In this document: positions 35,223 to 44,982 of the stretch, piece after piece
Layout of the letters: each line of letters begins with the position of its first letter
Numbering within the stretch: the first letter of the stretch is position 1
Origin: Pseudocercospora fijiensis CIRAD86
Lineage: Eukaryota > Ascomycota > Dothideomycetes > Mycosphaerellales > Mycosphaerellaceae
DNA: 64,000 bases
Assembly (NCBI RefSeq): GCF_000340215.1
Contig: NW_006921537.1
Location: forward strand, 186,001-250,000
Direction of reading: 5' to 3'
The notes under the pieces: model-generated
Told to the model about the DNA's origin: nothing
The model's input: only the letters and a program-made list of their open reading frames with translations
Database searches by the model: none
Program-made: the position numbers and the translations under genes

Positions 35223-37210
35223 ATGGAGATGCACACTTTTGCATATGATAGCCCTTTCGCCGCGACCCTATCGAACATCCACGAGCAAACCGCGCCGCCG
35301 CCAGATCAGATCTTTACCTACTGCCTTGACCACGACAATTGCTGCAATGGAACACGCAAGCGCCTGCCTATATCGATGCTACCTACCCTCGTGCGGAAGA
35401 AATCCGCAGATACGTTCTTGGGAAGAGAAGAGAACGATGGCGGATTAAAGACATCTCGCACGACCATCTACATGTTTCGTAAAAGGGTTCTCGATGGAGA
35501 GGCGGCTAAGCAGAACGGTACATTTCAAGACGTGGCTATTATTGGACGCTTGTTACAACACAACCAGAGAATGTCGATAGCATTGCGGACCCTGAATTGG
35601 CTACTCCGTCTATACAGCGCAGACGGCTGAGGATAAGTACATCTCGTTGTGTTCGCAAGACTTTCGTATTGCTCCCGAGAACACGTAACGACGCAATAAT
35701 TAGTCAACATGGAAAGCAAAAGGTCCGCCCAGGGTCTCAGAAAGAACGACATCTTCGAGCGAGACGCAGACCGATCTTAGGGATAGCCTATTCTATACGC
35801 TCCAAGTAGAAAGCCAACCCATATCGACTTCTCCCCAACACCATTCCACCAATGCAGAAAAGCATTAGCATGAGCATTCCATTCTCGACGAACTCAACGC
35901 AGAAGATACGAAAGTGGCTGTGAATAACAGAATAAACCCAACGCCCAACGCCCTGCAACTTTGTAGACTGTGATTCTCACACCGGAGAGCCATTTCCATT
36001 TCTGCTCGACCGCATGATTTCAGGAAGCAAGGAAAACTCCCTTCGTATTCGTGCAAATAATGAAGCAAACTTCCGGACATGGCTATCTCGAGCGATTGCG
36101 AAAGGAAGTGGAGAATTTTTTGGTCCAGAGTGTATTGATTTGGAAGAATGCAAATTTTTCACGTGATTGGAAGAACAGGGCAAAGAAGTTATAGCGTGCT
36201 CCGTACGATACGGGAGACTTTTGAATGATAAGGCGAGTGAGAAGGTGTATCTAGCTTTGTAGGGAGTAGGTATAGAAAGGTAGAAAAGAGAGGTATATAT
36301 ATACTATTGTGTAACGGGCGAGTTTGCAGGCTGTTCAATTCACGAGTGAAGTAGTAGTAGGTCATGTAGCCTCTCGTGCAATTCCCACTTATTATAGCTG
36401 TATTGGGAGATTGACAGCGACCTGGAACCTCGTTCCCCAACGAGAGTAATGACGAGACAATGTCAAGGAGACAAGCTTCGAGAATCCTGGTGAATTTGCG
36501 CCAACTTTATTCATATGCCGTTGCATGTCCGGTAGCCGGCTGTTGGCAGAGCCCCGTTCTGAGAGAGTAGTTACTCCGTTTCTCGAGATGGCATGCTTCG
36601 ATAATGATCTGCAGAGCGATTCTCCGCTCACATACAAAAATTGTCGTGGCCGAGTGAGCTGGAACGCGCAATGGGTATGGCAAGATGATGATTGGGCGAC
36701 CTGGACTTTGCTGATCGAGAGCAGAAGATGTACATGAGATTGGTCGTGAGACTGGCTTCCTGCGGGAGCTTTTGGGCTACTTGTCGCTAAGAGTTTCTCA
36801 GGTGCATTCGCTGTTCGAAATTACCAGCTCTGGGATGACGAGGCTCGGCGTTCAGAGTTGAGGCCTCTATTCAAGGTCGACACGACGGTGTCCTTCGGAT
36901 CGACCTTTATGGTCTTTACAGGTGCGGGTCTGGACGTTTTAGACAGTGTCTTTGTAAGTCCTGTCTCATATTGCAAAGTGGTCTGGCTTGTAGTTGATCA
37001 AAGTTGCTTTGCAGAGTATCGTTCCTCGAACCAGGCACGAGGTTGATTTTGTGGATTCTCAAGGAACGAGGGATGACATGATCGTTCTAGCCATGGGCAG
37101 AGTCTTCGTAGGTCTCATTTCTAAATGGTCCATCCCACAGACGATGCTGATTCAGAGTAGCTCGACAATAGCAAGGACCCTCTATACTTCTCGGAAGTTT
37201 TCCATCTGAA
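35223..37210 (+). pseudogene. Probable remnants of one or more decayed protein genes
   Basis: This 2-kb stretch has normal dinucleotides and several plus-strand frames with protein-like composition that do not join cleanly. They are 35223-35630 (135 codons), a frame in about 35990-36160 ending FGPECIDLEECKFF, and 36640-37210. The last can be joined across a possible intron after DSVF at about 36954 (GTAAGT to TTGTAG), continuing LIKVALQSIVPRT. Upstream of it, at least two frameshifts (for example around 36690-36740) separate similar segments. No domain is recognised. I call it decayed, but unrecognised multi-exon genes remain possible. Confidence 0.35.
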
Positions 37211-37352
37211 GACCGAAGTACCGGGAGACTCAACAACCCGCTATATCCTCAAAGACATCATGCGCTTAATGCCACACAAGTAAGCTGGAACCCGCTGCCT
37301 GGAACGTGGGCACGTCGTCTAGAAAGACTGCGAGCTGAACGGTTCGAGGTGC

Positions 37353-38774
37353 TCATGTCAATGGTACTGAAATAGTTGCCCTCTGCATTGCATCTTCCAG
37401 CTCCTCGGTCGGAGAGGCAGTCTGTTGATAGCAAAGCAAATTTTGTCGACTAGTCATGGGTTCAGGCCGCCATATCAGAGCTGTTGTCTCCCCGAGTCTT
37501 CCTGCAATATGGCTGTTCATAGCCTCCAGCACCATGGCAAATCGCTCTCTTGCCTCCACGCTATAGCCTTCAAGGTCTGGAACTGTCCATTGATCGTATA
37601 GTCGACCATGTGTGTTGAGCGCTTGATACTTTCCTTGATATCTCAGGAAAAGATAGCACAGGTAGCAATAATACTTACTCGTGCCGATTACTCTTGGCCA
37701 GATGGTACAATCGCTTGTAGTCGACAAGGCGTAATGGACAGCCAACTGTACCTCGGCGTGCACATGGCAAGTCTTGGCCCATGACTCATGTGCTATTTCT
37801 GTGGGCACTGACACGTAAGGGGTGATGTACTCGATTGAGATTTCCCGGAACAATGATGGGTAGCTGCGAGCAGTCTTGACCAAGACTTTCGCTATCCTCC
37901 AGTACGCCCCTATCTTCTCGAGCTGGCGCAGTGTCTTCAAGGCTGCTGCAATCTGGGGTGTTGCATGAACATCCTCTAGCTTCCGCGCGAATGAAGCGAT
38001 AGCTGCAGACTGGCAGAAGTCGTAGGTGCTTCCCACCAAGAGCTGAAGCATTTTCTGGCTGTCATCTGCCACATCCTCGAAGTTTTGGTAAGTTTCAGCA
38101 AGAGCTTTCCAACGGTCTTGAACATCGGTCCGGATCATCTTCTCTGATCGCTTCGGGTAGACGTGTTGAGCTCTGTGTATGACATTTTCGAAATCTTTCC
38201 ATAGCGACTTCTTGTGAGTTCGCGCCAAGTAAGCAGGCTTGGACCATTTCTGAGACCTCAGACGGCCCAGAAGCTTCTGCTGGTGCTGCTCAATGATCAA
38301 TCCGAAAATAGCCATCGCGGGACCGTGGAGGTCTTGCATGTGAAGCTCGCTCGGACTTGAACTCACATGCTGCAGTATTTCGCAGATTTTGTCCAACATT
38401 AGCCGGACACTCATATCCACCACGTCCATGCCCGCGACCCTGCAGACTAGACTGGACGCAGGGCCATTGGAAATGTGCTGCTCAAGGCAGACGGCAGCGA
38501 CGCTCTGGGCGCCTTCTGTGACTGCGGCCAGATAGGCAAGATCATCAGCAACTTGCTTCTCCACAGCAAGAGGAAGGGCAGCGCCGTGGGAAGAATGATC
38601 TTCCGTATCGCCGACGCTGACACTCAGGACATCGACAGGCACCGCATTCGTTTTCTTCTCCAGGGCGACAAGATTGTTTCGAAAGTCATCCTGGCAGACG
38701 CGAGACCAAATTGTTGCTGGAGGCTTGGCTGTGTCGACTGCTTGAAGGGCGGCTGTCTCAGTGGAAAGCCTCAT
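37353..38774 (-). CDS. OTT_1508-like nucleic acid deaminase domain protein
   Basis: Intronless, 473 aa from the ATG at 38774. The frame extends four codons further upstream but without an ATG. The N-terminal 300 residues are mostly helical. The C-terminal third has the zinc-deaminase signature: HAE (about 339-341, in KTCHVHAEVQLAVHYA) and CYLC (about 370-373, in KYYCYLCYLFL), followed by NTHGRLYDQW. In the cytidine-deaminase fold the His and two Cys bind zinc and the Glu is the proton shuttle, and all four are present. The fungal OTT_1508 family is predicted, not proven, to act on nucleic acids or nucleotides. It is transcribed divergently from the UBR7-like gene across a 614-bp region that holds a MITE. 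No signal peptide is seen. Confidence 0.85.
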   Translation of the reverse strand: MRLSTETAALQAVDTAKPPATIWSRVCQDDFRNNLVALEKKTNAVPVDVLSVSVGDTEDHSSHGAALPLAVEKQVADDLAYLAAVTEGAQSVAAVCLEQHISNGPASSLVCRVAGMDVVDMSVRLMLDKICEILQHVSSSPSELHMQDLHGPAMAIFGLIIEQHQQKLLGRLRSQKWSKPAYLARTHKKSLWKDFENVIHRAQHVYPKRSEKMIRTDVQDRWKALAETYQNFEDVADDSQKMLQLLVGSTYDFCQSAAIASFARKLEDVHATPQIAAALKTLRQLEKIGAYWRIAKVLVKTARSYPSLFREISIEYITPYVSVPTEIAHESWAKTCHVHAEVQLAVHYALSTTSDCTIWPRVIGTSKYYCYLCYLFLRYQGKYQALNTHGRLYDQWTVPDLEGYSVEARERFAMVLEAMNSHIAGRLGETTALIWRPEPMTSRQNLLCYQQTASPTEELEDAMQRATISVPLT

Positions 38775-39388
38775 TGGGAGCGCCAAGAGTCACAGGCTTG
38801 GATGGCCATCAACATGTGAATAGCGGCACCTTTGTAGTAGTAATAATGGTGTGATACAAACTTGAAGGAGAGATGAGAGGGTTATGCATATAAGGAGGAC
38901 AGATCGGATCCACTCTCCCCCTACCAGTGTGTTAGTCATCCTAAGTAAAGCTGAATTTCTCTAAGTCCTTCGAGCTGGATTTTTGAGACAACGCGACACA
39001 TAGACATAGCGATTTTAGTAAAGAAATAGAGGCAATAGAATGCCTTCTTTCGGACTAGAATATCCACTCTATAATAAAGGGCGTAGGTAGATAAAGAAAT
39101 GGCCTCAGAATTCAAGATGTCCCCACCAGAGTTTGTTAGGGATCAAATATACGCAGGCATGACCGGATAAGTTCTGTCCTCCTTATATGCAAAACCGATG
39201 AGAGGGAGGCGAACGATGGAAAGTCGAAATAAAGTTCGCACATTTCATTGGGACCCGTCAAAACTTGACGGAGAAGCTTAATTGAGTGCCGACGCGACTT
39301 TGCACGCGTTTCGCGACGGCTTTCCACTCTCTATCATCTCCACCTCGACCTCCACCTCCACCTCCACCAGCAGCAGATAATACGGAAT
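38775..39388. promoter_or_regulatory. Shared divergent promoter region of the deaminase and UBR7-like genes, carrying a MITE
   Basis: This 614-bp region lies between two start codons that point away from each other. Over half of it is the MITE 38880-39196. A CTCCAC/CTCGAC hexamer tract (about 39339-39369) lies 20 bases before the UBR7-like ATG and may be in its 5' leader. No TATA box stands out. Confidence 0.6.
38880..39196. mobile_element. MITE with 24-bp terminal inverted repeats and 8-bp target duplication
   Basis: The left arm 38880-38903 and right arm 39173-39196 are reverse complements at 23 of 24 positions (core TATAAGGAGGACAGA). The host sequence GATGAGAG is duplicated perfectly on both sides (38872-38879 and 39197-39204). 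A 317-bp element without coding capacity and with an 8-bp duplication fits a non-autonomous hAT-type element. A Mutator-type element, usually with 9 bp, is less likely. Its middle (about 38990-39090) has TA-rich, RIP-like sequence, unlike the flanking DNA. Confidence 0.85.
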
Positions 39389-40984
39389 ATGGCTTCGGAA
39401 CAAGTGAATACGAATGCGACTCTCGCGCGATCCTCAAGCTTCTCCCACGCATCCGAATCATCCCAGACCGCACAAGAATACATCCAATCTCAACTCTCCC
39501 TCGAGGCCGATGCCCGCGAAGCTCTCCCATACCAATTCGACACATGCACCAAACCTCTCGGTCCACTGCGACAATCGGTATACGCCTGCCTGACATGTAC
39601 GCCGCCGCCAGCATCGAAACATCAGCAGTTCACACCCGCGGGAGTATGCTATAGCTGCAGCATCTCCTGCCACGGCGAGCACAACTTGGTCGAGCTGTTC
39701 GCCAAGCGCGACTTTGTATGTGACTGCGGGACCACGCGATTTGGGACATCGGATACGCCATGCAGCCTACGGCCGAATCCTGCGACGGGCAGGAAAGGCG
39801 ATGTGAAAGGTCAGGAGGCGAGACCGGGCAACAAGTACAATCAGAACTTCGAGGGCAAGTTCTGCGGCTGTGGCGAGGAATATGATCCCGAGAAGGAGAA
39901 GGGCACCATGTTTCAATGTCTTGGTCTGGGTCACGTGGAAGACGGTGGATGTGGCGAGGACTGGTGGCACCCGGAATGCTTGATGGGCTTGCCGCGGACC
40001 AAGCAAGAGCATGTTGCAAAGCCGGAGCCTGAAGGTAGAGGCACTCTGGAGACTGTCAAGGAAGAAGGCGAAGATGGGGCTGAGCAGCCACTACAGAATG
40101 GCACCGAGGACCATGCGGCAGGCACAGAAGAGCCGCCGGTGCCGAAAGGCTTTCCCTCTGAAGATGACTTTGATCATCTGATTTGCTATAAATGCGCGGA
40201 TGCTTTCCCATGGATCAAGCAGTATGCCGGTACGCCTGGCTTCTTACCAGCTGTGCCCGCTGACGGCAGTATTCGCCAGGATACTGGTGAAGTGCAGACC
40301 ACTCAGCGCGGGGATCAAGGCGTTCCTAGCATATCTGGAGGTGATCATAGCAAGACTGAGTCTGGAGAAGCAACAGCAGATAGAAAGCGAAAGGCCGAAG
40401 ACGAACCCGAACCCTCGCAGGAGAGCAATAAGAAAGCAAAGGGCGATGACGAGGCTCTCGCTGCTGATCAACCTGCAAACGCGAACGGCACGACAAAGCC
40501 GAAGCACGAGACACTCCCTCCTGCACCGTCCGGCAGGGTCTCTCTATTCCTCAAAGAGGATTTCCGGGATCACCTCTGCCGCTGTCCCGAATGCTTTCCA
40601 CGACTGCCTAGACTCCCTCAATTGCTGGAAGAAGAGGATACATACGAGCCTCCCGTTTCAGAGTCAGATCAAAACGAGAACGCATCAGTCGGCGGCCGAA
40701 GCGTAGGCTCTGGCTCCATCCTGGAACGAGGTGAAGCCGCTCTCTCTGGGATGGATCGCGTTCGAGCTGTGGAGGGCGTGATGGCTTACAACCACGTGCG
40801 AGAAAAGGTCAAAGACTTTCTGAAACCCTTTGCGGAAAGCGGGACACCAGTCGGCGCAGAGGACATCAAAGCATACTTTGCCAAGCTGCGTGGTGATGAG
40901 GCGGCGATTCGTGAGGCAGCCGCCGGAGCTAGTTCCGGTGGCGCTGTTCAGGGTGATGGCCGACGTGAGCAAGACGGCTGTTAA
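39389..40984 (+). CDS. UBR-box/PHD-type putative E3 ubiquitin ligase (UBR7/mlo2 family)
   Basis: A single exon of 531 aa. The zinc-binding UBR box spans about 53-125 (YACLTCTP, GVCYSCSISCHGEHNLVELF, DFVCDCGT). An atypical PHD finger spans about 155-200 (FEGKFCGCGEEYD, FQCLGLGH, GCGEDWWHPECL). The middle is acidic and low-complexity (about 210-390) with a KKAK stretch. A third Cys cluster lies near the C-terminus (HLCRCPECFPRLP). Domain order and length fit UBR7 of animals and mlo2 of fission yeast, proposed N-recognin-related ubiquitin ligases working in the nucleus, with histone H2B among proposed targets. The ATG lies shortly after a pyrimidine-rich hexamer repeat. The histone role is family knowledge, not seen here. 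Confidence 0.92.
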   Translation: MASEQVNTNATLARSSSFSHASESSQTAQEYIQSQLSLEADAREALPYQFDTCTKPLGPLRQSVYACLTCTPPPASKHQQFTPAGVCYSCSISCHGEHNLVELFAKRDFVCDCGTTRFGTSDTPCSLRPNPATGRKGDVKGQEARPGNKYNQNFEGKFCGCGEEYDPEKEKGTMFQCLGLGHVEDGGCGEDWWHPECLMGLPRTKQEHVAKPEPEGRGTLETVKEEGEDGAEQPLQNGTEDHAAGTEEPPVPKGFPSEDDFDHLICYKCADAFPWIKQYAGTPGFLPAVPADGSIRQDTGEVQTTQRGDQGVPSISGGDHSKTESGEATADRKRKAEDEPEPSQESNKKAKGDDEALAADQPANANGTTKPKHETLPPAPSGRVSLFLKEDFRDHLCRCPECFPRLPRLPQLLEEEDTYEPPVSESDQNENASVGGRSVGSGSILERGEAALSGMDRVRAVEGVMAYNHVREKVKDFLKPFAESGTPVGAEDIKAYFAKLRGDEAAIREAAAGASSGGAVQGDGRREQDGC

Positions 40985-41716
40985 TGTATAAGTAATGGGA
41001 ACAGATTACAGATTCTGCATATTGGTGAGGTGACAGGCATACAGGACGACCACACGTCACTCCAGAGCAGAAGCAGATTGATCCGTAATGCATCATACCT
41101 CATCATCAATGACAGACCTACTGTTCCTTCGTGGCACAGATCACATCTTGGAGAATGTATAGACTACTGCTGCTCTGCGACCAGCTCGAACGCCTCCGAG
41201 AAATAAGTTGGGTCATCACTTCCGCCGATTTTCCCACAAGGAAGACGATCAGCACACTAGTTAGTAACCAGAGACCCAACTCACAAATTCTCGTCCAGTA
41301 ACTAACACCACCATGTCATCCGCAGTGCCCTGCACATCTATGGGGGCAATACCGTGCTTAGTCGACTGTAAATCAAACCCTACGCGACATCAGTTCTTTT
41401 TCAACAGGATCGATCTCTCGAAGATGGGCGTCGTATACTTCAGAAACTAGCAGGCGCCAACAGGCATTGAGCTCCTGAGCCCAGAGCGAAGTGAGCCATT
41501 TCCGGAATTTCTCTTTGTCTTCGTTTCGTATCAAGTAGACATACCGGCCGGATTTGGGAGAGTGCCCATATTCATTAGTTGAAAGGTCAAGTTTTTCTTT
41601 GTTTCGTGCGTTGCATTCATTTCCTTCAAGGTGTTCAGACTTCCTAGCGAGAGAAACCACTAACCTCTTACCATCGAATCCAGTATACCGTACCGTACCG
41701 TACCGTACCACCCATC
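40985..41716. other. Intergenic region with a TACCG repeat at its 3' end
   Basis: This region holds the 3' flank of the UBR7-like gene and the promoter of the RING gene. A pentanucleotide repeat, TACCG four times plus a near copy (41686-41710), ends six bases before the RING gene start codon and is probably in its 5' leader. No gene is supported. Confidence 0.7.
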
Positions 41717-43688
41717 ATGAACGCCTCAACCACCGCCGGTCCTTCGATGGCCGACCTACCGACACCCCCAGACCCGCGTGAAAACTTCAAAATCCACGCC
41801 TTCGACCTCCACCACCAGTAAGCAACCCATCCCATCCCATTCATCGCCCAAAGAAATCTCCTACTAACTCGCTTCGTTCACTCGCTCACAAGGTTCCGAA
41901 TAAATTACCCAGCCGTCAGTCTCCTCGACTGGAACACCAGGAGAGAATCCTGGACGCTAATCGCCAACCCGGACGACATGGGAAAAAGATACCATCCCGA
42001 CCCACTAGTCGAAAACGAAGACGTGATCGCGAACACGTGTTACAATTCTTTGGATCGGTATCGGTTTCAGAGTCTTACGAGGGTAAGTAAGGTAGTAGTA
42101 GTAGGTAAGATGGTGTGTTTCTGACTGGGGGGCGACAGGCGGAGCACGGCGCAGCGGAGAATTTTCGACCTCTGGGACCCGTGCCCATAGCGCCAACAGG
42201 AGAATTCTTCGAGGAAAGGGTTGACAAGATGCGGTTTGCGGTGGATATGGCGGCGTTGGAGAAGTGTGCGGGGCTGACGATTCTGGGTGTGGTGCTTTTC
42301 AGAATCCGAGATGATGGAGGTCGAGACGGCACCATGAAGATCAGGATCCTACGTAGATCGCATGTGAGATGGATGAATGGCCAGGGGCGTACGGATGAAA
42401 CGACATACTGCATGCGTCTGCGCGAGGAATTTTGGGCCATGGAAGGAATTGCAGTATGGCATGCTCAGATCCTCGATCTGGTGTATGGAAGGCATGATCG
42501 CGCTATCAGACACGCGGAGCTTATGGCGGGCGGCCATATGGCTGGATTGGAGCTTCCGGGAAGATTTCGCGAGCCGACAAGACGTCCGGATATGGGTCGC
42601 GCGATTGGCTTGGTGAGTGGCCAGGTGTATCGCGAGAACTTGAGGAACGGAGATGACGGCAAGTGTGCGATGTGCTGGTTGGAATGGCACGAGGTCCAAA
42701 GTCCGATTTTGAGGGTTGATTGTTGTCGGAACCTGTTCTGCAGGGATTGTTTGCTCAGAGACAGCACGGAACATGGCCTGAAATTTCGTTGCCCGATGTG
42801 TCGTCAAGCCTTCTTTGATCAGGCTGCTGTGAAGCAGGTGGCATTTGGGCTGGATAGGGAAGGCAATTATCAGCGAGATGACCAATTTGATGTAAGTCGG
42901 ACGTACATTGCAGAGCATTGCCGCTGTGAAGCTGATCATTTGGTGTAGGATTGGGAGAACCACGAAAGATCTTTTGCCGATCTTGACGAAGTCGACCCTA
43001 TCGTTGAAGGACCAGGTGCCGCCAAGATTCATGCCGATCCAGAAATAATGACCCATGCATTTGCATATATCACAAGCCACCACATGGACGAACCACAGTT
43101 ATCCACACCAACAAGTCAGAATCCAACATGCTTTCCAGAGTTCGGTATCGTCGAGGAGAGCGTGATGCGAATAATTGATAAATTCGACAGCTTCGCCGAT
43201 AAGACGAAGCAGTTTGTCACGCCAAATTACCTCTACAGAGGCATCATTAACGCCGTCAAAGATGCGCTGTCGTACCACTATCGCAACTCGCCAGTAAGTA
43301 GCACCAGTACCCAGCAGGGATGTAAAGTGGTATACATGGATGTACCCATTGGTTCCAGCTGACGTATCTTCAGGACTTCTGCACTGTTCCGCATGGCGTG
43401 CCCCTCAGTCGCGAATGGATATGGGATACTGTTGAGAGGACAGTGCTGCGACCTGGATTCATGCAATGCGCGGAACGTATCGTGCGTCGTTTGGTCTACT
43501 TTCTCAAGCACAGAGTCTGTCAGTGCGAGGTTTTCAAGCGTATGCATGTTCATGGTGATTGCCGCGAGTACTACACCACATGGATCAACCCGAGGAGAGG
43601 GAGTTGGGCTGCTGGTCAAGGGCAGAAGCGAAAGAGATCATTCAACAGCGTCAGCCCTCGCTCCACGCGAGTGAGAAGATCTGCGTAG
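41717..43688 (+). CDS. RING-type zinc finger protein of unknown role
   Basis: Exons are 41717-41817, 41893-42082, 42139-42891, 42949-43293 and 43374-43688 (567 aa). The introns (75, 56, 57 and 80 nt) keep the frame. A RING-like finger covers about 273-318: CAMC, CCRNLFCRDC, CPMC. The usual His of the C3HC4 pattern is Asn 295 (CC-R-N-LF-C), so the third zinc site may be incomplete or use the extra Cys. The N-terminal 270 residues and the C-terminal half have no recognised domain. The C-terminus is basic (GQKRKRS), suggesting nuclear location. RING proteins usually act as ubiquitin ligases, which is inference here. It is convergent with Naa30 (124 bp apart). Confidence 0.82.
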
Positions 43689-43812
43689 TGAGTCCCCGCC
43701 ACCTTTCTCGGGGTAGCATGCACATACAGCAGGGAAGAAATGCATCGGAGCACTGAGGAGGATTGAAAGTGCAGTGTAGGGTAGTCAATTTGTTTCAATG
43801 AACGTAGTCCGG

Positions 43813-44639
43813 TCAAAATTGTGTCGTTTGGCTGTCCATGATGTTGTGGCGCTCGTGATGGCTTTCTTCGAGGCGCAACTGTGCCGCTTGCCTTTGCATA
43901 AGATCTTCGTCCATCAGACCCTGTCCCGATTGAGAGTTGTAGTAGGCGGCTTCTGCTGGGTGCATGGGAGGGTAATCGGGCGGGTAAGTTGGCTTATACG
44001 GGATGCCAGGCTTGAGATACAGGATCAGGCGGAAAGCAGTGTTGCCGTTGAGGTAGTATCTGTGCAATCGCTTGGTGCGGACGAAACCGAGATTTTCGTA
44101 GATTCGGAGCGAGGGAACATTGTCGACTTCTGTTTCCAGCGCGATCTGGATGTATTATTAGTAATACGCTGCAGGGCAAGCAAGGCTGCACGGTACCTCG
44201 TCTGCATCTCTGGCAATCATTGCGTCGACAGCCATGCGAACAAGCTTGGTGGCGATGCCCCTGCCGCGGTATGCGGATTGAGTGGCCAGCATGGCGATGT
44301 AGCCTCTCATGGGGCCGCCGCGATGGGGCTCGAGCTTGCAGACGATGACTCCAACAAGCGTGTCATGCTCATCGAGAGCCTGGAGAGGTCAGTTGACACA
44401 GGCTTCATTGATCGGTGAGCAGGACGACGTACCATGAAGCATAAGTCGCCCCATTGATACAGAAAGTACCGGTACACATAGATACTGTATGGCTCGGAAA
44501 GATCTTTCGAGATCAAGGCTTTGATGGCTGGCAGATATGGCGACTCTTTGCCCGGCCCATAACAGGCATAGCGAAGCTCGCTGTCGGGCGTGCTTGTGTT
44601 CAATTTCTTTTGCTCATCGCCGGGCGGAGTGTCGCTCAT
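43813..44639 (-). CDS. NAA30: N-alpha-acetyltransferase 30, NatC catalytic subunit (Mak3)
   Basis: Exons are 44639-44433, 44379-44197 and 44145-43813 (240 aa). The introns are 53 and 51 nt. The GNAT fold carries the acetyl-CoA loop [11 protein letters not shown] (R-x-x-G-x-A) and the Naa30/Mak3 signature [20 protein letters not shown], followed by [10 protein letters not shown]. Naa30 with Naa35 and Naa38 forms NatC, which acetylates nascent N-termini such as Met-Leu, Met-Ile and Met-Phe at the ribosome. The tail after about residue 170 ([10 protein letters not shown], then a Gln-rich stretch) is longer than in yeast Mak3 and looks disordered. It shares a 343-bp divergent promoter with the PDAT gene. 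Confidence 0.93.
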
Positions 44640-44982
44640 TGAGATGGGAAGCTTTGGGGGAGTGCAGCGACACCATCGAATGGATCATGAGTGTCCTGTT
44701 CCGGTGATGCAGGTGGACGATGTGCCTGATCGGGCGATGGGGCGCGGTCGGTGAGAGTCAGGCGATAACGAAGATTCATGTGAAGAGAAGCTTTCACAAG
44801 ACAACATTGAAGCTTGTGAAGTTGCAGTTGCACCCCACTTGCCCACCCCTGCAAGCGACGCGAAACTCTCGGCAGGCGCGGGATGACGTTGCCGGAGACG
44901 CGATCCTCCAAAATCGCGACCGCCAACTTTCTGATCCTCTTTCCCGCCCACTGATCTCGCATTTCCTGCGACAAATCCCGCC
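44640..44982. promoter_or_regulatory. Divergent promoter between NAA30 and the PDAT gene
   Basis: These 343 bp lie between two start codons pointing away from each other, so 5' leaders and promoters of both genes must fit here. No clear TATA box is seen. The sequence is non-repetitive. Confidence 0.7.

Noticed and set aside
37354..38786. Start of the deaminase at 38786
   Set aside because: The codon there is TTG. The first in-frame ATG is at 38774.
41373..41711. 112-codon minus-strand frame between UBR7-like and RING genes
   Set aside because: It begins with GTG inside the TACCG repeat, has a Met only near its end and no domain.
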